DNA of 64,000 nt, from positions 1 to 64,000 of the forward strand of contig CAZKUN010000010.1 in assembly GCA_964555935.1 (NCBI GenBank). The letters run 5' to 3'. The notes under the pieces are model-generated. The model had not been told where the DNA came from. It searched no databases and worked only from the letters and a program-made list of their open reading frames with translations. The stretch comes from CAZKUN01 sp964555935. Its GTDB lineage: Bacteria > Armatimonadota > Zipacnadia > Zipacnadales > VGFC01. A program made the translations under genes and the position numbers. This document shows, piece by piece, positions 50,330-59,039 of this stretch. How positions within the stretch are numbered: the stretch's first letter is position 1; each line of letters starts with the position of its first letter.

Positions 50330-52468
50330 TCACAGGAACCAGACTCGATACCTCTGCACGAAGTCACCGGCGTACAGACCCGCGAAGCTCCAGATTCCGA
50401 TGCTGACGAAGTGCCCGAGCGTGAAGGCGATGAAGCCGGGCGCGAGCCGGCGGTAGAGTCGGAAGCCGCCGAGTCGGATCACGATGGTCTTCGTCGCGAA
50501 GATCACCAGCGCGGCGAACCACATGTAGTTATCGTGGCAGCTCGCGAAGGCGTATCCCACCGCGTGGAGCGGGAAGGCGACCCAGGTGCGCCGGGCCATG
50601 ATCAGCGAGAGCGTCATGAAGGCGCCGACGCAAGTGGCCGTGAGTTCAGGCACGTTCGGCGGCGAAGGCGCGTCGATCCACTCGCTCGCGGCCTTGAACT
50701 CGCGCATCGCGATCCCCGCGCGCTGCCCGCCCTGAGTGCCGCCAACCGTCTCCATCACATTCCCGCCCCACGTGTAGTATGAGGCCAAGTACATCCAGAG
50801 CGAGATGACGAAGCCGACCACCGTCGCGAGCAGAACGAGCTTGGCGGTGCGCCGCGCGCCGAGCCCCATCGTCTCGCCGACAATGCACGATTCCTGCTTT
50901 GAGCTGGTGATGGCATAGTACGTCCCGCGCTGCAGGAACGTGAAGATGGAAAGCAGCGTGAAGCTCTTCGTGTTGGCGGCGGTGATGAACGGCTCAGAGC
51001 CCAGGAAGTTCGTCATCACCTTCTTCTGCATCACCAGCGGGTAGCCCCACACAATCGGCAGGCCCGTCTCACCTCGGTTGCGGCAGTAGGCGATCAGGAA
51101 CAGCGTGCCGATGCCGATGTAAGTCGCCATCTGCCAGAGCGACACGCCGTGAAACACGGGGAACGCGACGAGGTAGATCAGCCCGCCGATCGCCCCGATC
51201 ATCGCCCACCGATGCGGCAGCGGCTCGCCGGAGTCGTCGACCTTCTTCGTCCCCCACGAGTGGCGCCACGCATCGGCCAGCCGCCCGCGCGCCTGGTAGA
51301 TGAAGTACAACCCGAGGATGATCAGCGCCCCCGTGGCCTGCTGCCTCGAGAACGGAAATCCGCCCGGCTGGACGCCGACGATGAAGCCCATCGGACGCGA
51401 GAACCACTGCATCATCGAGAAGACGAAGATCGAGAGCTGGATGTCGGATGGGACGAGGTATCCGAGCCCGAGGATCTCCGGCTTGTACCATACGGCGAGT
51501 CCGTTCATCAGGCTCCACGGGCGCTCGGTGAAGAGCTGACCGATGGGGTAGTACAGCCCCATGGCGGGGACGCTGGGGTTGAACGCGTGGAGCATGTTCA
51601 GCCCGTTGTAGATGAACGCGAGGCTGAAGCCCGTCCACATGATGGGGTCCTTGAAGAACGTGACGCCCGTCCCGGGGCTTCGGCCGCTGCGGACCAATTC
51701 GACGGACATCGATGCGATCGGGAAGGTGAGGTGGTCGTCCTCTTCCCACTTCTTGCGGAAGAGAGTGACGATGCAAAACGAGCTGAGGAAGTAGACGACG
51801 AGGTAGACCGTCCACACGCCAAACGGCCAGCGCCACTCGCGCCACGGGACCTGGTAGCTCTGCGCGAAGAACTGGTAGGCGGCCTCCAGCGCGGGGCCGA
51901 CGAGCCTGATCTTCGCGAGGCTAGTCGGCGGGATCGAACTCGGCGCGCCCTCCCAGAACGTCCGCACCGACTCGCCCTCGATGGGCGCCCAGTGCTTGGG
52001 GATGTGGAGCTTCATCTCGTCGAAGTGGTTGGTGGGTTCCTCGAAGTACTGAAGCTCCATCAGGCAAGGGAGTATGAGTCGGATGATCCCGACCGACGGC
52101 ATCGCGCAGGAGACGATCAGGAAGAGGTAGACGGCGAGGATCTCGTGGCGAGTCAGCGCGAACTGCTTCACCAATCGCGCGAGGATTCCTGAGCCGGGCG
52201 CGGTGGAGTTCGCCAGCGCTGAGTGGAGCTTCCAGAGCAACGCGAACACGGCCGCCACCGCGCCCAGCGCAAGAATCGCGGGGATCGGAGGCGTGCTCTC
52301 GCTCATCTGACTCGTCGGCGTGACGAGTTCGGAGTACTCCACCCACGCGTTGACGAGGACAGTCATCACGATGCCGACGAGTATCGCCCGCACCGTGATG
52401 GCGCGGACGCCAGACGTGGGCGGCGGGGAGGTGGGTGATTCGGTTGTGGTGGTTGGTGATTCAGGCAT
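50330..52468 (-). CDS. DUF6785/DUF6784-like polytopic membrane protein, second copy
   Basis: 712 aa from ATG 52468; sequence further upstream in the frame is a BIME repeat and is not counted. About fourteen hydrophobic segments, for example AITVRAILVGIVMTVLVNAW, AILALGAVAAVFALLWKL, VWTVYLVVYFLSSFCIVTLF. Shared with the protein at 13483-15486: DDHLTFPIASMSVELVRSGR, RGETGLPIVWGYPL, FPLHAVGYAFASCHDNYMWF and FGFRLYRRLAPGFIAF-like ends. Located 33 bases downstream, on the same strand, from the RAYT repeat block and just upstream of two beta-helix genes. Transport of oligosaccharides is a reasonable guess only. Confidence 0.8.
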   Translation of the reverse strand: MPESPTTTTESPTSPPPTSGVRAITVRAILVGIVMTVLVNAWVEYSELVTPTSQMSESTPPIPAILALGAVAAVFALLWKLHSALANSTAPGSGILARLVKQFALTRHEILAVYLFLIVSCAMPSVGIIRLILPCLMELQYFEEPTNHFDEMKLHIPKHWAPIEGESVRTFWEGAPSSIPPTSLAKIRLVGPALEAAYQFFAQSYQVPWREWRWPFGVWTVYLVVYFLSSFCIVTLFRKKWEEDDHLTFPIASMSVELVRSGRSPGTGVTFFKDPIMWTGFSLAFIYNGLNMLHAFNPSVPAMGLYYPIGQLFTERPWSLMNGLAVWYKPEILGLGYLVPSDIQLSIFVFSMMQWFSRPMGFIVGVQPGGFPFSRQQATGALIILGLYFIYQARGRLADAWRHSWGTKKVDDSGEPLPHRWAMIGAIGGLIYLVAFPVFHGVSLWQMATYIGIGTLFLIAYCRNRGETGLPIVWGYPLVMQKKVMTNFLGSEPFITAANTKSFTLLSIFTFLQRGTYYAITSSKQESCIVGETMGLGARRTAKLVLLATVVGFVISLWMYLASYYTWGGNVMETVGGTQGGQRAGIAMREFKAASEWIDAPSPPNVPELTATCVGAFMTLSLIMARRTWVAFPLHAVGYAFASCHDNYMWFAALVIFATKTIVIRLGGFRLYRRLAPGFIAFTLGHFVSIGIWSFAGLYAGDFVQRYRVWFL

Positions 52469-52493
52469 TTGTGTCACGGGCGAGACCCAAAAC

Positions 52494-52582
52494 CGTTCGT
52501 GCCAGCGGGTCTCCAGACCCGCTAGACGTGCTTGGCGAACTGCTAGCGGGTCTGGAGACCCGCTAGCACGGACAGATTGGGC
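52494..52582. repeat. BIME-like palindrome pair, downstream of the RAYT gene
   Basis: CGTTCGTGCC then AGCGGGTCT-CC-AGACCCGCT (52504-52523), spacer ACGTGCTTGGCGAAC, then a larger inverted hairpin TGCTAGCGGGTCT-GG-AGACCCGCTAGCA (52541-52568), ending CGGACAGATTGG. The two hairpins are inverted relative to each other. It nearly matches 53099-53187 on the other side of the transposase gene. Confidence 0.85.
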
Positions 52583-52588
52583 ATACAT

Positions 52589-53077
52589 CTATGTCCCCGA
52601 CCCTCTACCCCACCACGGCCAATCCAGAGCATCATCGATGAGGCCAACGACCCTTGGATTGTCGAGGATGTACTGTGACCACTCCTCGTATTCAGGCTCG
52701 TTGCGGATCATGCGGTCAAAGCTCTCATCCCTCCATAGCGATCCTCGCCGTCCCAGGGCCGCGTTGATCCGACGTGCCATCCACTTCTTCGCGTCGCCCA
52801 GGACCTCTGCGAGACGCTCGCTCCGGCCCTCATCCGCCATCGGCTTCAGGATTGCGTGGACGTGGTCAGGCATCACGGTGTAGTCATAGAGGAGGTAGCG
52901 TTTCCCATCCTGGAAGCGCAGGGCGTCGATGATATTGGGCGCGATGTCGGCACGTGTTAGGTCGACGGGGACGCGCTTACGGACCGAGAACCGCACTGCG
53001 TAAGTTTCGCCTGGCGCCTCCCAGTGAGGCAGGTTGCGCTCACGGCGCTCGAACTCTCCTACCCGATCTCGCCCCAT
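52589..53077 (-). CDS. REP-associated tyrosine transposase (RAYT, IS200-like Y1 family)
   Basis: 162 aa from ATG 53077, with GGAGAGA about 9 bases upstream. Y1-transposase core: the HUH motif His72-x-His74 in YTVMPDHVHAILKPM. The C-terminal RAYT block has SLWRDESFDRMIRNEPEYEE and QYILDNPRVVGL. Catalytic Tyr candidates are Tyr130 and Tyr136. RAYTs are single-copy domesticated relatives of IS200 that act on REP/BIME hairpins rather than on their own ends. Here the gene is enclosed by two BIME-like pairs (stop 7 bases from one, start 22 bases from the other), exactly as in known REPtron arrangements. It is the probable mobiliser of at least this palindrome family. Confidence 0.88.
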   Translation of the reverse strand: MGRDRVGEFERRERNLPHWEAPGETYAVRFSVRKRVPVDLTRADIAPNIIDALRFQDGKRYLLYDYTVMPDHVHAILKPMADEGRSERLAEVLGDAKKWMARRINAALGRRGSLWRDESFDRMIRNEPEYEEWSQYILDNPRVVGLIDDALDWPWWGRGSGT

Positions 53078-53098
53078 CGCCGATCTCTCCTCAGACCA

Positions 53099-53187
53099 CG
53101 GCCGTTCGTGCCAGCGGGTCTCCAGACCCGCTAGGTGCGCTGGCGAACAGCTAGCGGCTCTGGAGAGCAGCTGGCACAGACAGATTA
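53099..53187. repeat. BIME-like palindrome pair, upstream of the RAYT gene
   Basis: Same layout as 52494-52582: CGTTCGTGCCAGCGGGTCTC and its complement arm, spacer GTGCGCTGGCGAACAG, then a slightly decayed inverted hairpin (CTAGCGGCTCTGGAGAGCAG), ending CACAGACAGATTAAC. Together the two pairs frame the transposase gene. Confidence 0.85.
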
Positions 53188-53199
53188 ACGGAACACGGC

Positions 53200-53223
53200 G
53201 TCGGATCTGGAGATCCGACCTAC
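53200..53223. repeat. REP-like hairpin (GTCGGATCT family)
   Basis: GTCGGATCT-GG-AGATCCGAC followed by CTAC, i.e. GTAG plus hairpin on the minus strand. Same core as 46954, 57187 and, with one change, 55924. It lies between the RAYT BIME and the stop of the CehA-like gene. Confidence 0.75.
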
Positions 53224-53241
53224 GAACGTCCCGGAGCCGCC

Positions 53242-55801
53242 CTAGTGCGAATGCCCGTGTCCGTGTGAATGGCCGTGACCGTGCTCGTCCATTCGGCCTT
53301 CGAGTTCCTTGCGGGATTCCTCGAAGATGGCTTTCATCTCGCGGTGGCGCTTCTCGTCGTAGCGGACCGACAGCGTGTCGAGGTAGGTCAGGCCGCCGTC
53401 GATGAGCGTGAGCATGTAGCTGGCGTCGGATGGGCTGAAGATGTCGCTGCCACCAGCGATGACATACACCGGCGACGTGTGGGCGCCGAGGTGGACCGGC
53501 CAGCAGTGGTTGACGCTCATGTTGCTGCCGCACCGCGCCGCGATCCAGCAGCTACCAGTGACCGTGATCTTCTCCTTCAGGCTGAGCTTTTTCGTGCCCT
53601 TGCTGCGCGTCGAGGCCGCGACGATCTCGCCATTGACGACGATCTCCAACCGGTGCATCGGCCACATGCTCGTGGCCTCGGTGTGGATCTCAAGCGTGCC
53701 GCCGGGCTTCTTCATCTTGATCTCGCCGCCGATGAGTTGACCGTCGACACGCATCTCGATCAGCGGGCCGCTCGTGGTGAAAGTGCGCCCGGCGCGGACG
53801 GCCTCGCCCCACGATTCGAAGTTGAACTCCTTGTCCGGATCGAGTTGCGCGTACGTGCGGACGCCGCCGACAGGCATCCCGGCGCTCATCTTGTCCGTGC
53901 CGCCGACCGCCGCGGCTCGGTAGCCGCAATTCAGGTACTTGTACCACTCGGCGAAGGTGAACTCATCCAGCGAGCCGCTCTCGGGATTCGCGAAGCGGCG
54001 AAGCTCCGCGCCGTCGAGGAGGTCGCGCATGAAATACAGCGGCTCCTCGCAGACCGGGAACGGGAAGTGAGGCCTGATCGTGACGCCGTCGCGCTCCTTG
54101 CAGGTCCGCGCCCACTCGCTTAGCAGGACGCAATCCGGATCGCCGATGTGGGCCTCGCTCGGCCCGCCCGCGCACATCGGGAAGACGGGGTCGCCATGCG
54201 TGCCGAGCATCGAGATGTGCCCGAGCAGGTGATTGCGATTCTCGGTGCCGACCCAGACGATCGTGTCGTCGCGCGAGGATCCGCTGACGTCGCCGGAGAT
54301 GTCGCCGACGTTCGTGTAGAGGTGGCCCCACTGGCTGGCGAGGAGGTTGATGAGATTCACGCCCTCGCCCTGGCCCTCGAGCCACGCGGTCTCGGGCGAG
54401 AGGAAGTGGACGTGCGTGTCGGCGGTGATCCAGCCCTTGCTCCGCCAGTCGGTCCAGCGCTTGATCTCGAGATTCACCTCGCGCTGGCCAGGCCTGATGT
54501 TGATCTTCTTGCGGAGGGGCTCGTACTCGAAGCCCTTCGACAGCTCAACATACACCTCGCCGATCGGCATCTCCGCCTGGAAGCGATCGGGCACGTAAGC
54601 GTAACTTGAGCCGCCCAGTTGCAGATCGCCCGCGTAGTCCTCAAACCAGCGGTCGTTAACGACCGCGTGGTGGCCGTACGGAGGGATGTACTCGCCATTT
54701 GGCCCGAGCATCTGGAGCCTGGTGGGGGTGCCCTTGCCGGTGGATTTATCCGTCACGCTGAACTGAATCCACGTGCCCTTGGGGTTGACGATTCGGACGC
54801 GCGCCTTCTTGTCATCGCTGGCCGCGGTGCCTTTGTTGAAGGCCCGGCCGAAGTCGATCGCGCGCTTCTTGCCCTTGCCGGCTTTCACCGTCAGCGTCGC
54901 GCCCTCGGAGGCGGAGGCCTCCAGGAGGAACTCCTTGCTCGGCGCATCCGGGCGAGGCTCAGAACCGAGGCCCTTGTCCGGGCTCTTCAGCCACTCGTCG
55001 TTCATCGGTGCGGGCGCCGCATATAGCCTCGTGATGACGCCGAGGTCGATCTCGGCCTGGAGGTCTTGCGCCGTCACCTTCTCGCTTGCCGGCAGCGTGA
55101 GCTTGTAGAGTTTTCGGGCCACGTGCCTGAGCGGATGTCCGGCGCCCGTGTAGGCCGTAATCCCTAGAACTGCGAACGGCTCGTCCTGCACGCTCCGCAT
55201 TACGATCGACTCGATAGTCTGGTCGGGCCGCGGATTCTCCAGCGCGTAAACCCAAAAGCTGACGGGCGAGCCGCCCTTGTAGGTGACGCCTGTCTGGAGC
55301 TGCCCCCACGCCCACGCGGGCGCGGTGTTGTAGTCCCACATCTCGGGCATCGCGGCGGGCTGGGCGGCGAAGGCGTTGCCCCCCCCACGGACCGCTGAAC
55401 GGGTTGATCTCAAACCGGCGGCGGATCGGAGTCGCGCATTCCTCGCCGTCGGTGTAGACGAGGCTGTAGGCGCCGAGGACCTCTCCCCCACTTGCGTTCT
55501 TGGAGTACTCGTCGGTGACGTTGCAGAAGTGGGCGATGCAGATGTGGGTGGCCTTGCGCTTGATCGCGGCCTCGGCCTCATCGCCGTCGCGGGCGAGGAG
55601 GATTAGTCCGGGCTTCTTCACGTCGCCCGGTCCGAAGGCAAACGGAATCCCCCAATGGGTCGTCGCCTCGCGAGGGAGCTTCCCGCTGATGCCATCCATC
55701 ATCCCATGCCAAGCAGCGCCTTTCTTCGGCTTCTTCGAGGTGAGCGCGGCGGGAGAGTTGAACTGCCTGCTAAGGTCGATGGGCTTGAACTTGCCGGCCA
55801 T
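53242..55801 (-). CDS. CehA/McbA-like metallohydrolase with His-rich tail, frameshifted in a G8 tract
   Basis: Two overlapping frames join near 55379: residues 1-138 from ATG 55801 (MAGKFKPIDLSRQFNSPAAL) end at INPFSGPWGG, and the rest (GGNAFAAQPAAMPEMW onward) continues one base off. The minus strand there has eight G in a row; seven would give a single 852-aa protein. The C-terminal half holds GWITADTHVHFLSPE, the PHP-type metal motif of CehA/McbA proteins, plus HISMLGTHGDPVFPM, RPHFPFPVCEEP and AVGGTDKMSAGMPVGGVRTY. The protein ends DEHGHGHSHGHGHSH, a probable metal-binding tail. No signal peptide. Substrate unknown; relatives hydrolyse phosphoesters or carbamates. Confidence 0.75.
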
Positions 55802-55887
55802 GTCGATCCCCTCCGGGGGCGAGCGGTGTCTCCGACGAACTGACGGGCATACTTCGTCGGGACGGCGCGAAGGCCTTCAGGGACGGC

Positions 55888-55947
55888 GACAGGCGAGGAC
55901 GCCTGTCCTACGACGGCAACGGCGTCGGATCGGGAGATCCGACCTAC
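55888..55947. repeat. Two REP-like hairpins of different families in a row
   Basis: GACAGGCG-AGGA-CGCCTGTC followed by CTAC (55888-55911), then GTCGGATC-GGGA-GATCCGAC followed by CTAC (55924-55947). Each is GTAG plus hairpin on the minus strand. They fill the gap between the divergent CehA-like and PL22 genes. Confidence 0.75.
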
Positions 55948-55983
55948 GAACGACGGAGCCATGGCACGGACGAGGAGCAGCAC

Positions 55984-57141
55984 ATGAACCGCCGCGTCTT
56001 TCTCGCCGCATCGACGGCCGCTGGGCTGGGCGCCCTGGCGGGGAGCGTTCACGCGCAGACGGAATCGTGGATCGACCCCGACACTGGGCACCGGGTTCTG
56101 CAACTCGTCCCCGGGAACTCGAAGGGCTTCTACTTCCACCAGAACTGCTTCACCGCGTCGGGCGACAAGATGGTCTACCGCGCGCCGACGTCGATCGGCC
56201 CGCAGGCGTTCGTCTGGGACTTCCGAACGAACCGCAGCTATCAACTCACGCGCGACCCCGGGGGCGCCAACAGCGAGATCGTCGGGCCCAGGGGCAGGAC
56301 CTTCTACTACCGCAACGGGCGCGTCATCCGGTCCGTCCAGATCGACACGCTGGAGTCGAGAGACATCTGCGAGCTGCCGGGGAATCTGTCGGGCTACGCG
56401 TGTGCCCTGAGCGCCGATGAGAAGACGCTCGCGTCGGGCTTCATCGACGACGGCGCCGAGATCGCCGCGTTGCCCCGCAACGAGATGTTCGTGAGGATGT
56501 TCGAGGCGGGGCTGCGGAACGTCATCTACACCATCAACACGGAAACGGGGCGCTTCGAGGAGGTCTACGAGGAAGACAGCTGGCTTGGGCATTTCCAGTT
56601 CTCACCCACTGACCCCGACACGCTCATGTTCTGTCACGAGGGACCGTGGGAGTGGCTCGACCGGATCTGGCTATTGAGCGTGAGCACGGGCAAGACGCGC
56701 CTGGTGTACAAGCGCAAGCACCCCGGCGAGATCGCGGGGCACGAGTTCTGGGCGCCTGATGGCAAGAGCGTGTGGTTTGACCTCCGCAACCGCCAGACCG
56801 GCACCTTCGCCCTCGCTAAGACGGACCTCGACACCGGCGAGACGAGCGTCTATCCGCTCAAGCCCGAGGAGTGGTCCGTCCACTACAACATCGGCCGGCA
56901 CGCGAGCTTCCTGTGCGGCGACGGCGGCGGCGTGGGGCCGTGGATCTATCGCTTCGATCCCCAACCAGACCTGACGATGGACGTGACCAAGCTCTGCAGT
57001 ATCCGTGAGAACGACTACGCCACGTGCGAGCCCAACGTTCACGTCACGCCCGACGGAGAATGGGCGCTGTTCACCTCCAACCAGGCCGGCGAGAATCGCC
57101 TCTACGCGGTCTCCACCACGGCCGAGGATAATCCCGGCTGA
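55984..57141 (+). CDS. Oligogalacturonate lyase (PL22-like), exported
   Basis: 385 aa from ATG 55984, with GAGGAG upstream. MNRRVFLAASTAAGLGALAG is an export signal (two Arg, Tat- or Sec-like). Seven-bladed propeller with PL22 hallmarks: GFYFHQNCFTASGDKMVYRA, GHFQFSPTDPDTLMFCHEGPW, GHEFWAPDGKSVWFDL and CEPNVHVTPDGEWALFTSN. The conserved His and Gln residues in these blades coordinate manganese and the substrate in known enzymes. It degrades unsaturated digalacturonate to monomers, a late step in pectin breakdown. Near a beta-helix pair and a GH28-like gene. Confidence 0.82.
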   Translation: MNRRVFLAASTAAGLGALAGSVHAQTESWIDPDTGHRVLQLVPGNSKGFYFHQNCFTASGDKMVYRAPTSIGPQAFVWDFRTNRSYQLTRDPGGANSEIVGPRGRTFYYRNGRVIRSVQIDTLESRDICELPGNLSGYACALSADEKTLASGFIDDGAEIAALPRNEMFVRMFEAGLRNVIYTINTETGRFEEVYEEDSWLGHFQFSPTDPDTLMFCHEGPWEWLDRIWLLSVSTGKTRLVYKRKHPGEIAGHEFWAPDGKSVWFDLRNRQTGTFALAKTDLDTGETSVYPLKPEEWSVHYNIGRHASFLCGDGGGVGPWIYRFDPQPDLTMDVTKLCSIRENDYATCEPNVHVTPDGEWALFTSNQAGENRLYAVSTTAEDNPG

Positions 57142-57149
57142 CCGCGAAC

Positions 57150-57233
57150 CTAGAGTTGGTTCCCAGAACCCCAACAACGTGGGCCTGTCGGATCTGGAGA
57201 TCCGACCTACGGGGGTTCTCAAACCACTTCTAG
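57150..57233. repeat. CTAG-ended composite palindrome with REP core, copy 2
   Basis: 84 bp from CTAG (57150) to CTAG (57230-57233). Core GTCGGATCT-GG-AGATCCGAC (57187-57206) then CTACGGGGGTTCT, as in the copy at 46924-47000. The arms CTAGAGTTGGTTCCCAGAAC and CTAGAAGTGGTTTGAGAACC are again inverted. Begins 8 bases past the PL22 stop codon. Confidence 0.8.
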
Positions 57234-57260
57234 GCGGCGTCGCACACGGCATGCCCTGAC

Positions 57261-58040
57261 ATGAAAGGCGGATTTACATTGGCTCCGATTAGACAGTCAC
57301 TCTCATGGTGGTGCTTCGCGCGCGAGGGTATTGACCCCGTTGAGTTGATCAAGACCGCGGCCGATATTGGCTACGCGTCGATCGAGATGGGCTCGGAAGA
57401 GCACTACGACCTCATCCACGAATGCGGAATGGACGTCGCGATCACGATGGGGCATGGCACGCTCGTCGATGGCCTCAACAAGCCCGAGAACGCCGACCGC
57501 ATCGAGGCCGAACTGCTTGAGAACATCGAGATGGCCGTCGCGGCCAAGATCCCGAGTCTCATCTGCTTCAGCGGCAACCGCGAGGGCATGGCGGACGACG
57601 TCGGGGCGAGCAATTGCGCCGACACCCTCAAGCGCGTCGCCAAGGCCGCCGAGGACGCGGGCATCCTGCTGTGCATCGAGTTGCTGAACAGCAAGGTCGA
57701 CCACGCGGACTACATGTGCGACCGGACGGAGTGGGGCGTTGAGGTCTGCAAGATGGTCGGCTCGCCGAACGTGAAACTGCTGTATGACATCTACCACATG
57801 CAGATCATGGAAGGCGACCTCATCCGTACCATCGGCGACAACATCGACTACATCGGCCACTTCCACACGGCGGGCAACCCGGGCCGCAATGACATGGACG
57901 AGACGCAAGAGATCTACTACCCTCCCGTGGCCAAGCGCATCGCGGAGACCGACTACGCCGGCTTCGTCGGACACGAGTTCATCCCGAAGGGCGATGTCTT
58001 CGAGGCCATTCGGGCCGCGTACGAAACCTGGAATGTCTAG
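57261..58040 (+). CDS. Sugar isomerase/epimerase, hydroxypyruvate isomerase-like TIM barrel
   Basis: 259 aa from ATG 57261; no clear ribosome site. AP-endonuclease-2-type barrel: PIRQSLSWWCFAREGIDPVE, GYASIEMGSEEHYDLIHE, LICFSGNREGMADD, LLCIELLNSKVDH (metal Glu), LLYDIYHMQIMEGD (metal Asp/His), YIGHFHTAGNPGRND and GFVGHEFIPKGD. The IYHMQ and HTAGxPGR motifs are those of hydroxypyruvate isomerase relatives. Acts on small keto acids or sugars in the cytoplasm; a link to galacturonate use is plausible from neighbours. Stop overlaps the start of the next gene by one base. Confidence 0.85.
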   Translation: MKGGFTLAPIRQSLSWWCFAREGIDPVELIKTAADIGYASIEMGSEEHYDLIHECGMDVAITMGHGTLVDGLNKPENADRIEAELLENIEMAVAAKIPSLICFSGNREGMADDVGASNCADTLKRVAKAAEDAGILLCIELLNSKVDHADYMCDRTEWGVEVCKMVGSPNVKLLYDIYHMQIMEGDLIRTIGDNIDYIGHFHTAGNPGRNDMDETQEIYYPPVAKRIAETDYAGFVGHEFIPKGDVFEAIRAAYETWNV

Positions 58041-59035
58041 TGCCACCAACCGCCCAGCCCGACGGCACAATCACGGTTGTCGTTCCGGTTCTCGATGAGG
58101 AAGAGAACCTGCCTCAACTCGCCACGGAGCTGCGGGATGTCGCCGCGGAACATGACCTGCAGATCGAGGTCATCATTGTGGATGACGGCAGCACGGACGA
58201 CACGTGGGCGGTGATCAGCGAACTGGCGGAGGCGGATGCTCGGTTCTCGGGGATCCGCTTCCGACGCAACTTCGGCAAGGCCGCCGCGCTTCAAGCCGGG
58301 TTCAGCGCCGCGCGCGGGAGCATCATCGTCACGATGGATGGCGATCTGCAGGACGATCCCCGCGAAGTGCCCAAGCTCATCGCCAAGCTGGAGGAGGGCT
58401 ACGGCACGGTCAGCGGGTGGAAGCGCCGGCGCTACGATCCATGGCACAAGGTCGGTCCGAGCCGCGTCTTCAACTTCGTGGTCGGCTGGCTGACAGGCGT
58501 CAGGCTTCACGACGTCAACTGCGGGCTGAAGTGCTACCGGCGCGCGGCGGTTGAGGAGGTCGCGCTATATGGCGAACTCCACCGGTTCATTCCCGTGCTC
58601 GCGGAGGCGAAGGGGTTCACCGCGGCGGAGGTCGAGATCGCGCACCGGCCCCGCGTGCATGGGGTCAGCAAATTCGGCGCGAAGCGCTTCATCCGCGGGT
58701 TCTTAGATCTTCTCACCGTCAAGTTCCTGACAGGCTACGGCACGCGTCCGCTTCATCTTCTCGGCGGCGTCGGGCTGGGGGCCTGCGCGCTTGGCGGCGC
58801 CGGGGTCACGTATCTCGCAATTCTCTGGCTGGCCGGCGTCCGCCCCATCGGCGACCGGCCGTTGCTAAGCTTCTCGATCATGGCCGTCCTGCTCGGCGCC
58901 CAGATGATTGCGATGGGATTCTTGGCGGAACTGCTCACCGCGTATCACATCCGGCGCGATCCGTCCTACAGCATCGGCGAATGCGCCCCACGCCGATTCG
59001 CCCAGCGCGATGGCGAACAACTGCCTCCAGTATAG
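58040..59035 (+). CDS. GT2 glycosyltransferase with C-terminal membrane helices (GtrB/DPM1-like)
   Basis: 331 aa from GTG 58040. GT-A domain: ITVVVPVLDEEENLPQL, VIIVDDGSTDDTW, RFRRNFGKAAALQAGFSAAR, IIVTMDGDLQDDP (DxD), DVNCGLKCYRRAA, IAHRPRVHGVSKF. Two membrane helices at about 245-315 (LLGGVGLGACALGGAGVTYL, SIMAVLLGAQMIAMGFL). Such enzymes load a sugar onto a polyprenyl phosphate, for use by a membrane transferase. The next gene, a large membrane protein, is a natural partner. Confidence 0.88.
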   Translation: MPPTAQPDGTITVVVPVLDEEENLPQLATELRDVAAEHDLQIEVIIVDDGSTDDTWAVISELAEADARFSGIRFRRNFGKAAALQAGFSAARGSIIVTMDGDLQDDPREVPKLIAKLEEGYGTVSGWKRRRYDPWHKVGPSRVFNFVVGWLTGVRLHDVNCGLKCYRRAAVEEVALYGELHRFIPVLAEAKGFTAAEVEIAHRPRVHGVSKFGAKRFIRGFLDLLTVKFLTGYGTRPLHLLGGVGLGACALGGAGVTYLAILWLAGVRPIGDRPLLSFSIMAVLLGAQMIAMGFLAELLTAYHIRRDPSYSIGECAPRRFAQRDGEQLPPV

Positions 59036-59039
59036 GATC

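Noticed and set aside
52589..53533. 314-codon version of the RAYT protein
   Set aside because: The extra N-terminal ~150 residues translate the BIME and CehA-gene antisense; ATG 53077 with GGAGAGA gives the normal RAYT length.
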